Source: an uncultured Clostridia bacterium (GTDB lineage: Bacteria; Bacillota; Clostridia; Oscillospirales; Ruminococcaceae). From it: a stretch of 64,000 bases of DNA. Under the pieces are notes generated by a model. It did no database searches and was not told where the DNA came from. It saw nothing but the letters and a program-made list of their open reading frames with translations. Position 1 is the stretch's first letter; each line of letters starts with the position of its first letter. Location of the stretch: contig CAMDZD010000009.1 in NCBI GenBank assembly GCA_945910815.1, positions 1 to 64,000 of the forward strand, given 5' to 3'. A program made the translations under genes and the position numbers. This document shows positions 1 to 8,760 of the stretch, piece after piece.

Positions 1-665
1 TTCTTGACATTGCAAATATGAGAAAAGAACATATTTACATAAAATCAGACAGCTCACTTGATGACGGTATGGAAATAGTAAGTCACCCGATGACTTTAGA
101 CTATCACAAGGATTTCTGCTGGGAAGGTGTTATGCACGAGGCTATTTGTCTTGGCTACCGTTCACATCAGACTTCAACCTGTGGACTTCATATTCATGTA
201 AACCGCAAATGTTTTGGCGATACCCGTGATGAACAGGACGAAATAATTTCAAGAATCCTGTATTTTATAGAACATCACTGGAATGAAATGATGAAATTCT
301 CTCGCCGTTCAGAATACAATATGAATCGCTGGTCAGCAAGATACGGCTATGAAAAATCACCGAAAGCAATACTGGACAAGGCTAAGAAAGGCTGTAACGG
401 TCGATATTCCGCTGTCAATCTCTGCAATTATAATACTATTGAGTTCAGACTTTTCAGAGGCACTCTTAAATACAATACCTTTATTGCTTCGATTGAGCTT
501 GTCAACAGAATCTGTGATACGGCACTTTACAACGATGATGAATCAATTGCAAAAATTTCATGGTCTGATTTTGTTGCAGGTATTACCGAACCCGAACTTA
601 TTCAGTATCTCAAGGAAAGAAATTTATACATCAACGAAAAAGTTGAAGAAACGGAGGAATTTTAA
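1..665 (+). CDS. Amidoligase family protein (GCS-like, Amidoligase_2), 5' partial
   Basis: Putative ATP-dependent amidoligase of the glutamate-cysteine-ligase-like fold, expected to form an amide or peptide bond on an unknown substrate. Visible motifs are SLDDGMEIVSHPMT, GLHIHVNR (paired His) and EFRLFRGTLKYN, the typical core of Amidoligase_2. The frame stays open leftwards to the window edge and the usual N-terminal E-x-E metal/ATP segment is absent, so the true start is upstream of base 1; the ATG at 18 is internal. The stop is 2 bases before the amidotransferase start, whose ribosome site (GGAGG) lies inside this gene, so the two are translationally coupled. The pairing with a GAT-II protein is a known arrangement for this family and suggests glutamine-fed amidation or peptide tagging. 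The substrate cannot be read from the sequence. Confidence 0.8.
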   Translation, partial: LDIANMRKEHIYIKSDSSLDDGMEIVSHPMTLDYHKDFCWEGVMHEAICLGYRSHQTSTCGLHIHVNRKCFGDTRDEQDEIISRILYFIEHHWNEMMKFSRRSEYNMNRWSARYGYEKSPKAILDKAKKGCNGRYSAVNLCNYNTIEFRLFRGTLKYNTFIASIELVNRICDTALYNDDESIAKISWSDFVAGITEPELIQYLKERNLYINEKVEETEEF

Positions 666-667
666 TT

Positions 668-1636
668 ATGTGTGCATTATTCGGCTGGCTTGATTACAAG
701 GGAATTGTTCCCCACAAGATACTCAAGAAACTTACACAGGCTCTCGCAAATTCCGCTGAAGAACGTGGAACCGATGCAAGCGGAATTTCATACGTTCGTG
801 ACGGAAAGGTTGTTATCTTCAAACGTCCAAAACCCGCCCATAAGCTCAGATTCAATATTCCTGACGGAACTGTTGCAGTTATGGGACACACACGCCTGAC
901 TACACAGGGCAACCAGAAATTTAACTACAACAATCACCCTTTCCCCGGTAACGCAGATAAAGAATTTGCTTTTGCACATAATGGTGTACTTTACAATGAT
1001 ACGAATTTGCGTAAAGAAAAGCAACTTCCCGACACTTACATCGAAACCGACAGCTATGTTGCAGTTCAGCTCATAGAACAGCAGAACAAACTTGATTTTG
1101 ATTCACTCAAATCTATGGCGGAAGATGTCGAGGGAAATTTCACGTTTACCATACTTGACGAGAAAAATTCTCTGTATATCGTCAAAGGCAGTAGTCCTAT
1201 GTTCCTGATACACTTTGAGGCACTGGGGCTTTACGTTTACGCTTCCACCGAATCAATTATGATGAACGCTCTGAAAAAGGTCGGTATACATAAGTTTACA
1301 TTTTCTGAAATAAAAACTTTTGACGGAGATATTATCAGAATAGACAGCAACGGCATTATTACACGTTCGGAGTTTGAAAGTTATAATAATTTTAAGTATA
1401 ACAGCTGGTATGATGTCTATGATTATTATGATTATTACAACGAACACGAACAGCTTCTCCTGGAAATGTGTAAATGTTACGGTGTTGATGAAGATGATAT
1501 TCTGCTTCTTCTTGACTACGGATACAGCTGTGAAGAAATTGAAGATATGCTTTGCGACTATTCACTGATACATGATACTGTCAACGCTATAAAGGGCGAA
1601 GAAGATTATTCAGATTATTATCCTGTAAACCTCTGA
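668..1636 (+). CDS. Class II glutamine amidotransferase
   Basis: Ntn-hydrolase glutaminase domain that would release ammonia from glutamine for a partner enzyme. The protein starts MCALFGW, so Cys2 becomes the N-terminal nucleophile after Met removal. GHTRLTTQG and FAHNGVLYN match the Arg and Asn/Gly substrate pockets of GAT-II enzymes. At 322 aa it lacks the synthetase or isomerase domain of AsnB, PurF or GlmS. The last 80 or so residues form an acidic, Tyr-rich tail (DVYDYYDYY, EEDYSDYYPVNL). It is coupled to the preceding amidoligase, which is probably the partner using its ammonia. Confidence is high for the domain and low for the pathway. Confidence 0.85.
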   Translation: MCALFGWLDYKGIVPHKILKKLTQALANSAEERGTDASGISYVRDGKVVIFKRPKPAHKLRFNIPDGTVAVMGHTRLTTQGNQKFNYNNHPFPGNADKEFAFAHNGVLYNDTNLRKEKQLPDTYIETDSYVAVQLIEQQNKLDFDSLKSMAEDVEGNFTFTILDEKNSLYIVKGSSPMFLIHFEALGLYVYASTESIMMNALKKVGIHKFTFSEIKTFDGDIIRIDSNGIITRSEFESYNNFKYNSWYDVYDYYDYYNEHEQLLLEMCKCYGVDEDDILLLLDYGYSCEEIEDMLCDYSLIHDTVNAIKGEEDYSDYYPVNL

Positions 1637-1642
1637 TATCAG

Positions 1643-1671
1643 ACCCCCTCTACCGTAACGGTAGAGGGGGT
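1643..1671. terminator. Bidirectional terminator between convergent genes
   Basis: Perfect 14-bp inverted repeat (1643-1656 against 1658-1671, effective loop TAA) containing a run of five C/G pairs. It lies between the plus-strand amidotransferase stop (1636) and the minus-strand ATPase stop (1678). Confidence 0.8.
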
Positions 1672-1677
1672 TCTGCA

Positions 1678-4671
1678 TTATTTTTTCCCTTGTAGAAAAT
1701 TTCTGTATGTTCTGCCACGAATAATTCCCGGCATTGCTCTTTTTTCTTTTTGATTGTAGAAAGTACCCTTGATATAACATTCTCCTTTTTCAAGGAAAAA
1801 CAACTCATTTGGTTGTATATCAAGTAATTTTGCTGCTGATACAGCCGCTCTGTCATCAAGTTGAAAGAATGCCTTTGTATCAGCATTGTTCATTATCATC
1901 TTGACTTCTTCGGATTTTGGAAGAAACTGTGTTGCAAAATTCAAGCCAATATGATATTTTCTTCCTTCGGTAAGAATCTTTGCAATAGGCCCTTTTACAT
2001 TGAGATTCTGGGATTTTATCTCATCAATAAATATACTGATATGCTTGTCTTTATTTGTTTTCTGATAGTAGAAAAGCGACATCAGAAGCATATCAATAAG
2101 TCCGGAACCATCGCTTGAATTTACTGAATTTGAAGAAATAATAATTATTCCCTTACTTTCATTTATAAATTCTCCCCAGCTTCTGTCACTAAGCTCAAAA
2201 TTCACGAAAAATGAAAGAGTATCAATAAGCTGTTCAACGAGATTATATGGTATATCATCACTTGTCAAAGCTTTATAAAGTGATAACATATCAATATTAT
2301 TCTGACTGATAATATCACTTATAGCATTATAGATTGCAGATTTTTGCTTTACACCCATATTTGAATTATGTGACTCAACAACAGACTGAATCTCTCTGAT
2401 TTTCTGTTCCTTGTTATTTGAGTATTCCAAATCAAGTATATTAACAGGAATACCATTTTCCTCAATATTATGAAAGGTTATGCGGTCTGATATATATTTT
2501 TTTACTTCACTCACAACTGATTCGTCACCGCCAACAGACAGCTTTTCCAATATTTCTTCCTCTGTAAATGAATCACTGGTATCAAAAATTATAACAGGAT
2601 AATTCAGTTTTTGAAGACTGACCATTCTTTCGGTAAGGCAGTGAGTTTTTCCGGAACTGCTGTTTCCGACAGCAAAAAAGTGCATATTGTTTTTATGTTG
2701 GAAATCAAAAATCTGGTATGAAACATCTCCGATACTATTTTTGCATATCGGAATGTGATTTTGAATTTTGTATCCACAGGCATACCATTCTGCATACTTA
2801 CTTTCCTTTATAATCTGTTCTGATTCGGGCGAAAGTATATCGCCTCTTTTAACAGCAATAAAAGACAGTCTGCCACTCTTTTTGTCAGAATATATAACAA
2901 GAGAATAACGGTTTTTCTTATTGGAATACAAATATCCACATTCATCAAGACATTTCAGAGTACGGCATACGTTGTTTGTTGTTCTCATAGCCGGAAGAAT
3001 TATTTTTTCAACTGTTGATTCTTCCATAAGAAGCAAATCATCTTTTACAATAAGCTGATTTGTTCCCTCAATGAAGTTCATTTTTTTACTGTGAGCAGTA
3101 ATTTTCAGCTTACCATTACGCACAGCCTGATTAAGAGACATGATAAACTGTTCAGATACCGCATCAGCAGAAGTACCTGATACAACTGACGAATTTGTGA
3201 AAATCATATTTATGAACTTACCCATATTTTTTGATGTAAATACTTCCTTAATTTGAAAAACATCTTCAATTGCACAAAGTTGAACAGCCCAAAGAATACA
3301 ATAGCTTAAAGCAGATTCACTATTGTTAAAATTATGTCTTTTTTTATCAATCAAAAATAAAAGAAAGTCATTAAAGATATTTTTAAATTCTGTGTAATTC
3401 TTACATATATAATCAGTAATCATATTTACCAGAGAATTTAAGGCTCTGCACATTTCAGTTTCTTCGGCTTTTGTCATATTCACAGCAAAATCATCGGGAA
3501 GTGTAAGACAGATTTTCTTTTCCGGTGGAAGAATAAACTGTGCATGAGATGAAATAATTGCAAGATTATGAGTCTGACATTCATTATTATCATTAACGGA
3601 AAGTATATGCTGTAACATTTCAGTTCTTCTCCTGTCATTGTCAATCAGACTGCAATCATTAATAATAACAGTTTCATCTTTTGAATGAATCAGAGCTTTG
3701 GCGATATCGCTCTTACTTGAATCAAAAGAAAGAATTTTTTCTCCTCTGTTGAAAATCTGAAGAATATTTGTCGCCTGTCGAACAGCTGTGGAATCAGGTG
3801 CAGATATTACGAGAATCTGCTCCATAGGACAATTTATTTTTTTAAGAAAAGAAGACAGCAATCCGCAGATTGAATAAACAAAAAGGAACTTTTTTTCATC
3901 AGTATTAAGATATTTATCAAATATTGCAACAGCTGAATTTACATCTGCTGTTTCCTCAGGAATTGCTTTTTTTACATAATAGGGGGAACATTCTTTCAGT
4001 AGTTCCGTTTCAATAAATCCTGTATTACAATAAAACCGAACAGTTTCTTTGTCTTTATAGTTAAAGAAACAAAAGCCAGGATATTCAGGGAAAAACATGT
4101 TATCTTCACTATCAAAGTTGTTTATGCAATGAGCAAGATAATCATTTGCTAACTCTTTACTTTTGCAAATATAAATAAAACCTTCAAACAATGTAAGAAG
4201 ATTTTTGCCCGCAAGCTTATCAAGATGAACAATTGTATGATGAAATTCATCATTTGAATCAAAATACCCTATATACTTAATAGTCTTTTTGATTCCTTTT
4301 TTCTCAATAATGCAGTTATAAATACTTTTGATTTTTATTTTACCTATTATCTTTTCTTTTCCTCCGTCCATACAATAGCCGAATCCATTAGCCGGATTAA
4401 CAGAAAACATTCTTGGCATTTCCTGATGTGTCTGGCTGAGCCTGGCAATCTGCATAACCTGTGCTCTGTTCTCCATCATAAGAGAATTGATTGTTCCCTG
4501 TAATGCTAAAACAGCCTGATTTGACTGCGATGCCATACTGATTTCATTTCTGATGAATGGTATAATACTATTCATTACATCATTTGTAATTTGCTGTGTT
4601 ACTGGTATATTCATAGAATTAAGCCCGTTGTTTATTGCCTGTGCAACCTGATAATTATTAAAAGCGTCCAT
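1678..4671 (-). CDS. HerA/VirB4-like P-loop ATPase with degenerate helicase-like N-terminal half
   Basis: 997-aa protein with two ATPase-like halves. The C-terminal half has a clear Walker A (GNSSSGKTH, about residue 667), a Walker B (ISIFIDEI, about 880) and a downstream GRKYHIGLNFATQ segment, the layout of HerA/FtsK/VirB4-type DNA-pumping ATPases. The N-terminal half (about 100-420) resembles a primase-associated or DUF927/SF3-like helicase region, but the expected Walker A place reads SAPDSTAVRQ and lacks GK(S/T), so it is probably catalytically dead. The ATG has an AGGAGG site just upstream. It is divergent from the SF3 helicase at 5215. A role in element replication, partition or DNA transfer is inferred. 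Confidence 0.7.
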   Translation of the reverse strand: MDAFNNYQVAQAINNGLNSMNIPVTQQITNDVMNSIIPFIRNEISMASQSNQAVLALQGTINSLMMENRAQVMQIARLSQTHQEMPRMFSVNPANGFGYCMDGGKEKIIGKIKIKSIYNCIIEKKGIKKTIKYIGYFDSNDEFHHTIVHLDKLAGKNLLTLFEGFIYICKSKELANDYLAHCINNFDSEDNMFFPEYPGFCFFNYKDKETVRFYCNTGFIETELLKECSPYYVKKAIPEETADVNSAVAIFDKYLNTDEKKFLFVYSICGLLSSFLKKINCPMEQILVISAPDSTAVRQATNILQIFNRGEKILSFDSSKSDIAKALIHSKDETVIINDCSLIDNDRRRTEMLQHILSVNDNNECQTHNLAIISSHAQFILPPEKKICLTLPDDFAVNMTKAEETEMCRALNSLVNMITDYICKNYTEFKNIFNDFLLFLIDKKRHNFNNSESALSYCILWAVQLCAIEDVFQIKEVFTSKNMGKFINMIFTNSSVVSGTSADAVSEQFIMSLNQAVRNGKLKITAHSKKMNFIEGTNQLIVKDDLLLMEESTVEKIILPAMRTTNNVCRTLKCLDECGYLYSNKKNRYSLVIYSDKKSGRLSFIAVKRGDILSPESEQIIKESKYAEWYACGYKIQNHIPICKNSIGDVSYQIFDFQHKNNMHFFAVGNSSSGKTHCLTERMVSLQKLNYPVIIFDTSDSFTEEEILEKLSVGGDESVVSEVKKYISDRITFHNIEENGIPVNILDLEYSNNKEQKIREIQSVVESHNSNMGVKQKSAIYNAISDIISQNNIDMLSLYKALTSDDIPYNLVEQLIDTLSFFVNFELSDRSWGEFINESKGIIIISSNSVNSSDGSGLIDMLLMSLFYYQKTNKDKHISIFIDEIKSQNLNVKGPIAKILTEGRKYHIGLNFATQFLPKSEEVKMIMNNADTKAFFQLDDRAAVSAAKLLDIQPNELFFLEKGECYIKGTFYNQKEKRAMPGIIRGRTYRNFLQGKK

Positions 4672-4755
4672 ATGAAGAGACCTCCTGAAAAATTTTTATT
4701 ATGAAATATTTTTCACTCTGCACACGACACAGAGTTACTTGTATTTCTAAATATA

Positions 4756-4791
4756 ATTATATCAGAAGCAATACAACTATACGGTACAAAA
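4756..4791 (-). promoter_or_regulatory. Putative promoter of the HerA-like ATPase gene with TTTYGTACC box
   Basis: On the minus strand, TTTTGTACCGT (4781-4791) is followed 19 bases later by TATAAT (4756-4761). The same box-19-TATAAT layout occurs before the divergent helicase gene. The -35 position has no consensus hexamer, suggesting activator-dependent or element-specific transcription. Confidence 0.5.
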
Positions 4792-4883
4792 CAACATTAA
4801 TTTTTATAAATTATAAAAAACCAAAATAAAATAATTTCAGCCTTGCACACGGCACAGAGATATTTTAATATAAAAAATGTACT

Positions 4884-4960
4884 CCTTTTTTGAAATTACA
4901 TGCCTTAATGTGCTTTTTTCTGCGATAAAATGATTTTTAAAATCATATTTTCAAAAAAGG
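4884..4960. repeat. Nested dyad symmetry, candidate origin or control site
   Basis: Outer arms CCTTTTTTGAAA (4884-4895) and TTTCAAAAAAGG (4949-4960) are perfect 12-bp inverted repeats. Inside lies a second palindrome with 8-bp arms (4930-4946, ATGATTTT/AAAATCAT around one T). The whole 4672-5214 gap is very AT-rich and codes for nothing I can recognise. Together with the flanking helicase and ATPase it is a candidate replication or transfer origin, but this is inference. Confidence 0.4.
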
Positions 4961-5099
4961 GGAACAGAAATTATATCAAATAATTTTTTATGATGGAATA
5001 TCTGTGCCATGTGCATGGTAAATTTTATTCAAATTATTAAATTTTTCTGTTTTGTTATCAATAAAAAAGTTTTCAGTGATTTTAAAATAATTATTGCTC

Positions 5100-5138
5100 T
5101 TTCGTACCCGTTTTGCAATTCAGGTATTGTATAATAAA
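5100..5138 (+). promoter_or_regulatory. Putative promoter of the SF3 helicase gene with TTTCGTACCCG box
   Basis: TTTCGTACCCG (5100-5110), then 19 bases, then TATAATAAA (5130-5138). The 11-mer and the extended -10 recur exactly at 10123 and 10158, ahead of the HTH/integrase genes, and a near copy lies ahead of the ATPase gene. Confidence 0.55.
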
Positions 5139-5214
5139 ATTATGCAGAAGAGATACCTGTTTTAAAGATATTTATTCTGTAAATATAATTATATCACTGA
5201 AAGGATAAATAACT

Positions 5215-6786
5215 ATGAAAATTGAAAACCCCAGAATTACTGAAAAAAGTGCTTTCGAAAAATGTATGGAAAGCAACATCGAAATCCCAAAACCAGATTT
5301 CAACCAGAATGATTTCAACGCTTACATTTCAAATAATAGTGTGAGCTTTGATGTTTCAGCACTCTTCTTTCAATCCGTTATGAAGTACGAGAGCCTTGTC
5401 AAAAAATTTGAAGGCGAAATAAAAGATATTTATGAAAAAATTATTAATCTCCTTGCAAACATTCTTACTCAGGAACTCAGAATCTTTGTCCGTCATGACA
5501 GATGGCTTTATTTCTTTAACGGAAAGCACTACGACAGATGCTCGTCCAATCAGGAAATTCAATGTATAATCCGTGAACTCTGTGAACTTGCCTCAAGTGT
5601 ATGGAATATTTTCTCCTGTACCGGAAGAACTGCCAGAGACGTTTTGAAAAACGTCTCAGAAATAGCAATTCAGGTTGACTATCCCGATGACATAAGCAAA
5701 TACATAGTCATGAATAACGGCGTGCTTAATCTTGAAAATATGGAGCTTGAAAACTTCACATTGGAAAGATTTATGACAAATATGGTCAGAGCTGACTGGA
5801 TTGAAAATGATGAGTCATGTCCCATGTTTGATAAAATTATCAGCACTTATACCAACAACGACGATATACTTAATGACAGAATCAATGAAGTTCTTGGTGT
5901 ATGTCTTACAAATGATTATGTAAAGAAATTTTTCTGTTTTCTCGGAGTTACTAACTCCGGCAAGAGCTTTCTTCTCAACTTCCTTATGAGACTTATAAAT
6001 AATCAGTCCTCCGTCGTTATGCAACCAAATGACTTCGGACGCCAGTTTGCTCCGAGTATGGTTTACGGCAAATCTCTCTGCTGTTGTATGGATATGGACT
6101 CTGCTCCGCTCAATTCAAAAGCAACAGCTTTCATCAAAGGAGTATCCGGATTTGATATTCTTTCAGCAGAATTCAAAGGTCAAAACGGTTGTGTTCCTTT
6201 TCAGAGCCGAGCTCACATTATTAATGCATCAAATTTTGATATTACTACAAAAACTCTTGACACAGCTTTTGATATGCGTAAGCTTGTAGTACCTTTCAAA
6301 TACAGACTTACTGACAATGCCGAGCCGTTTGAAGTTCTCATGGCTAAGCTTGAAGCTGAAAAGCCTGCTATTGTCAGAAAGCTCATCAATGCATATATCA
6401 GACTTAAAGACAATAATTATGTGTTCAGCGGTACTGATGATTGGTATGATACCTATGTTCCGCCAACAGCCGTAAGCATAAGCACTGATAAATCCTTACA
6501 GTTTTTCTTCAACACATATTACACTATATCTGAAAACAAAGATGATTACGTCTTTACAGAAGATATGTATAATATGTACAAAAAATTTGCCACCGAAAAA
6601 GAAGACGTATACTGGTTCCCGAATTATGATTCCTTCTCAAAAGCTGTAAAAAATGAGCTTAACCTTGAAACCGGCAGAAAAAGAAAAGATACACAATCAA
6701 ATCCTAAACGCTGTTACCTCGGTATCGTTCTTAAAACCGATTCTGCGGAATCAGATTCCGATAATTTTTCGAATAACGCAACCTGA
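5215..6786 (+). CDS. SF3 helicase, phage/plasmid primase P4/D5-type C-terminal domain
   Basis: 523-aa replication-type helicase. The superfamily 3 core shows Walker A GVTNSGKS (about residue 245), Walker B LCCCMDMD (about 290) and the motif C region AHIINASN (about 335), followed by a DMRKLVVPF segment seen in P4/D5-like enzymes. An N-terminal region of about 200 aa resembles the D5_N helper domain; no primase catalytic motif is evident. The ATG follows GAAAGGATAAATAACT, a good ribosome site. It is transcribed away from the repeat-rich gap at 4672-5214. It probably unwinds element DNA at its origin. It is separated from the convergent 573-aa gene by a shared terminator. Confidence 0.8.
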   Translation: MKIENPRITEKSAFEKCMESNIEIPKPDFNQNDFNAYISNNSVSFDVSALFFQSVMKYESLVKKFEGEIKDIYEKIINLLANILTQELRIFVRHDRWLYFFNGKHYDRCSSNQEIQCIIRELCELASSVWNIFSCTGRTARDVLKNVSEIAIQVDYPDDISKYIVMNNGVLNLENMELENFTLERFMTNMVRADWIENDESCPMFDKIISTYTNNDDILNDRINEVLGVCLTNDYVKKFFCFLGVTNSGKSFLLNFLMRLINNQSSVVMQPNDFGRQFAPSMVYGKSLCCCMDMDSAPLNSKATAFIKGVSGFDILSAEFKGQNGCVPFQSRAHIINASNFDITTKTLDTAFDMRKLVVPFKYRLTDNAEPFEVLMAKLEAEKPAIVRKLINAYIRLKDNNYVFSGTDDWYDTYVPPTAVSISTDKSLQFFFNTYYTISENKDDYVFTEDMYNMYKKFATEKEDVYWFPNYDSFSKAVKNELNLETGRKRKDTQSNPKRCYLGIVLKTDSAESDSDNFSNNAT

Positions 6787-6801
6787 TTAACCATGCAAAA
6801 C

Positions 6802-6827
6802 GTCTCTGAAACGTAAGTTTCAGAGAC
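6802..6827. terminator. Bidirectional terminator
   Basis: Perfect 11-bp inverted repeat (GTCTCTGAAAC / GTTTCAGAGAC) around a GTAA loop, followed on the plus strand by a run of T. It serves the helicase gene (stop 6786) and abuts the stop of the minus-strand gene at 6828. Confidence 0.8.
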
Positions 6828-8549
6828 TTAATTTTTTTGTTTTTCAATTGCGTAAAGGACTTTCTGAACATCTTCATCAAATTTAATATCAGTTATAACA
6901 ATCTTCTTTGTTGAATAGCTATTTACATATGAAATCTTAATGTTATACAGTTCACCGTCAATACCAAATATTTTCACGGATTTTCTGTTATTTCCTATTG
7001 TAACTATTCCAAAACTATATAATTCTTCTATAATAATATTTCTTGCCTTTTTAAATACAAAATATTCTTTTTTTAATTTCGAATACTTTTTTGCCTCATC
7101 ACTTAAAACTATTTTTTGATATGCACTATAATATCTTCCATTATTTAAATAATCCCAAATCGATTTGGAATTGTAAAAAGCTTTTTCAGCCTCTATTAAC
7201 TCTTTTGGTCTTTCTGATAAAACAAAATATTCATCTATCTTTATGGCACCAAAAAAATAACGTCGTTTATTTGGATTCAAAAAAACAAGATTACAATCGT
7301 AAAATTGTTCCTTATTATATTCATATTCCTCTAATGTTAATTCTTCATTACTTGGAGAATAAAGTGCAGTAACATAAAGCATTATTCTGCTTGCTCTTTT
7401 TATCTCATCAATAGTCTGATATGAAAATACATTCTTCTCAATCGAAAGAATATGCCTTTCTATCTCATTTCTGTAATCAACAATTTCCGGCGAACCGTAT
7501 AGCAACATTAATCTGTTTCTGAGACGATTCCTGAGAGCCATATTTGAATGTGCTTCTTGTCTGTCAACTCTTTCTGTTCGGGGTTTTCTTTTTTTATTAT
7601 TTAAATCAGATAGTTCAGAGTTGCTACACTTGACATTTCTATCCGGATTTAAACTTTTTATTATCGCAGACAGATTTCTTGGTACGCTTTCTCCCTTCTG
7701 GTTATATGTAGAAATTCCTTCATCTTTCAGGTAAATATATATAAGTTCTCTGAACAAAATACACCATTTGTCTACAGGCATTTTAAAGTTTCTTTCGTTC
7801 TCCTTATTCATCCAGAACTTTGCTGTATATTCCATTCTTTCTACATCTGATGCATAATTATAAGCATTTATATCTGATTTTTTGATATCAGGTATTTCTG
7901 AAATATTTTTCATTAATATCAGTTTCCATATATCAATTCTTTCATCATCACTGCCATGCTCCATTTTTTCAACAAATGCATATGCAGTAAGTTCAGCGTT
8001 ATAAAATTCATTATTAACGTAATTCATCAGAAACTCATTATCCAATACCGTATTATTATCGAATAAAGAAAGCAGACCGTTTTCTGAATTTTGTTCATTT
8101 GAATAAGAAAAAACAATCTTACAATAATCACTTATTTCGGCTCTTATTTTTGCAGTTACCATCATTGTGAAAAATCTTTCCATTACACCAATGTCGGATT
8201 TACCGGATTCTTCGGCTGTAAGAAACTCATCGAATTTTATTGGAATTTTCTTTATCAAATCTCTTTGTGCTTTTGTAGATTTGCTTTTATCCGGTGTAAA
8301 ACTACTGAAGATTATATCGTTATAAGATAAATTCAGGACTTTTTTCCACTGGTCATGAATGTCATAAAGTGTTTTCTCTATTTCCTCAGCATTCGGAACC
8401 TGATTTTTTACATTATCATATATGACTTCAAATTCATTAGAATAAAGTGAATCTTCTTCATAATCATTACATACGTTCTTGAGCTTTGGATTTTCTATTA
8501 TATTTATAATAGGAATAGTACCCATAATCTCGGGATATTCCTTTTTCAT
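6828..8549 (-). CDS. Hypothetical protein of the mobile element (573 aa)
   Basis: I do not recognise this protein. It is hydrophilic, rich in Lys, Asn, Glu and Tyr, with no signal peptide, membrane segment or P-loop. A basic stretch (NKKRKPRTERVDRQ, about residue 310-325) precedes a region with RNRLRNRLMLLYG. The ATG at 8549 has no good AGGAGG at normal spacing (GGTGAG abuts it) because a TnpB insertion ends directly upstream. A consensus promoter and AGGAG site facing the same way lie on the far side of the insertion (10046-10093). The frame is open only 8 codons upstream before a TGA located in insertion-element sequence. Current expression is doubtful, or depends on readthrough from tnpB. 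Confidence 0.7.
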   Translation of the reverse strand: MKKEYPEIMGTIPIINIIENPKLKNVCNDYEEDSLYSNEFEVIYDNVKNQVPNAEEIEKTLYDIHDQWKKVLNLSYNDIIFSSFTPDKSKSTKAQRDLIKKIPIKFDEFLTAEESGKSDIGVMERFFTMMVTAKIRAEISDYCKIVFSYSNEQNSENGLLSLFDNNTVLDNEFLMNYVNNEFYNAELTAYAFVEKMEHGSDDERIDIWKLILMKNISEIPDIKKSDINAYNYASDVERMEYTAKFWMNKENERNFKMPVDKWCILFRELIYIYLKDEGISTYNQKGESVPRNLSAIIKSLNPDRNVKCSNSELSDLNNKKRKPRTERVDRQEAHSNMALRNRLRNRLMLLYGSPEIVDYRNEIERHILSIEKNVFSYQTIDEIKRASRIMLYVTALYSPSNEELTLEEYEYNKEQFYDCNLVFLNPNKRRYFFGAIKIDEYFVLSERPKELIEAEKAFYNSKSIWDYLNNGRYYSAYQKIVLSDEAKKYSKLKKEYFVFKKARNIIIEELYSFGIVTIGNNRKSVKIFGIDGELYNIKISYVNSYSTKKIVITDIKFDEDVQKVLYAIEKQKN

Positions 8550-8760
8550 CTCACCGGCTCTGTATACTGCTACTCAAAATATGGACAAAAATACCCATAT
8601 TGAGAAAATTCCTGATTCAACCTGTATGCTTTGGAGAATGACAAGTCGTTCTCTACTCACAAGTTCATGTACAGTCCACAGGCGTAAATTCCCGTATAGC
8701 CTACGGTACATACTTATCATCGCTTGTTTATGCAATCTGATAAGTCGGACAATCTCTCAG
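8550..8760 (-). ncRNA. Candidate omegaRNA (reRNA) at the tnpB 3' end
   Basis: TnpB guide RNAs are made from the 3' end of tnpB through the right end of the element, and the guide is the flanking DNA. Here the 178 noncoding bases after the tnpB stop contain several stem-loop-forming stretches, and the sequence next to the right end is the start of the 573-aa gene. The extent is inferred from family knowledge, not observed transcription. Confidence 0.4.

Larger units (their letters stand above)
4719..5015. repeat. Three copies of a 15-bp TGCACAYGRCACAGA repeat
   Basis: TGCACACGACACAGA at 4719-4733, TGCACACGGCACAGA at 4844-4858, and an inverted copy, TGCACATGGCACAGA, on the minus strand at 5001-5015. 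Two direct copies and one inverted copy, with at most two differences, all lie in the divergent intergenic region. Candidate binding sites for an element regulator or replication initiator. Confidence 0.65.

Noticed and set aside
4719..5015. TGCACAYGRCACAGA repeats considered as a CRISPR array
   Set aside because: Only three copies, one inverted, with irregular gaps of over 100 bases and no cas genes.
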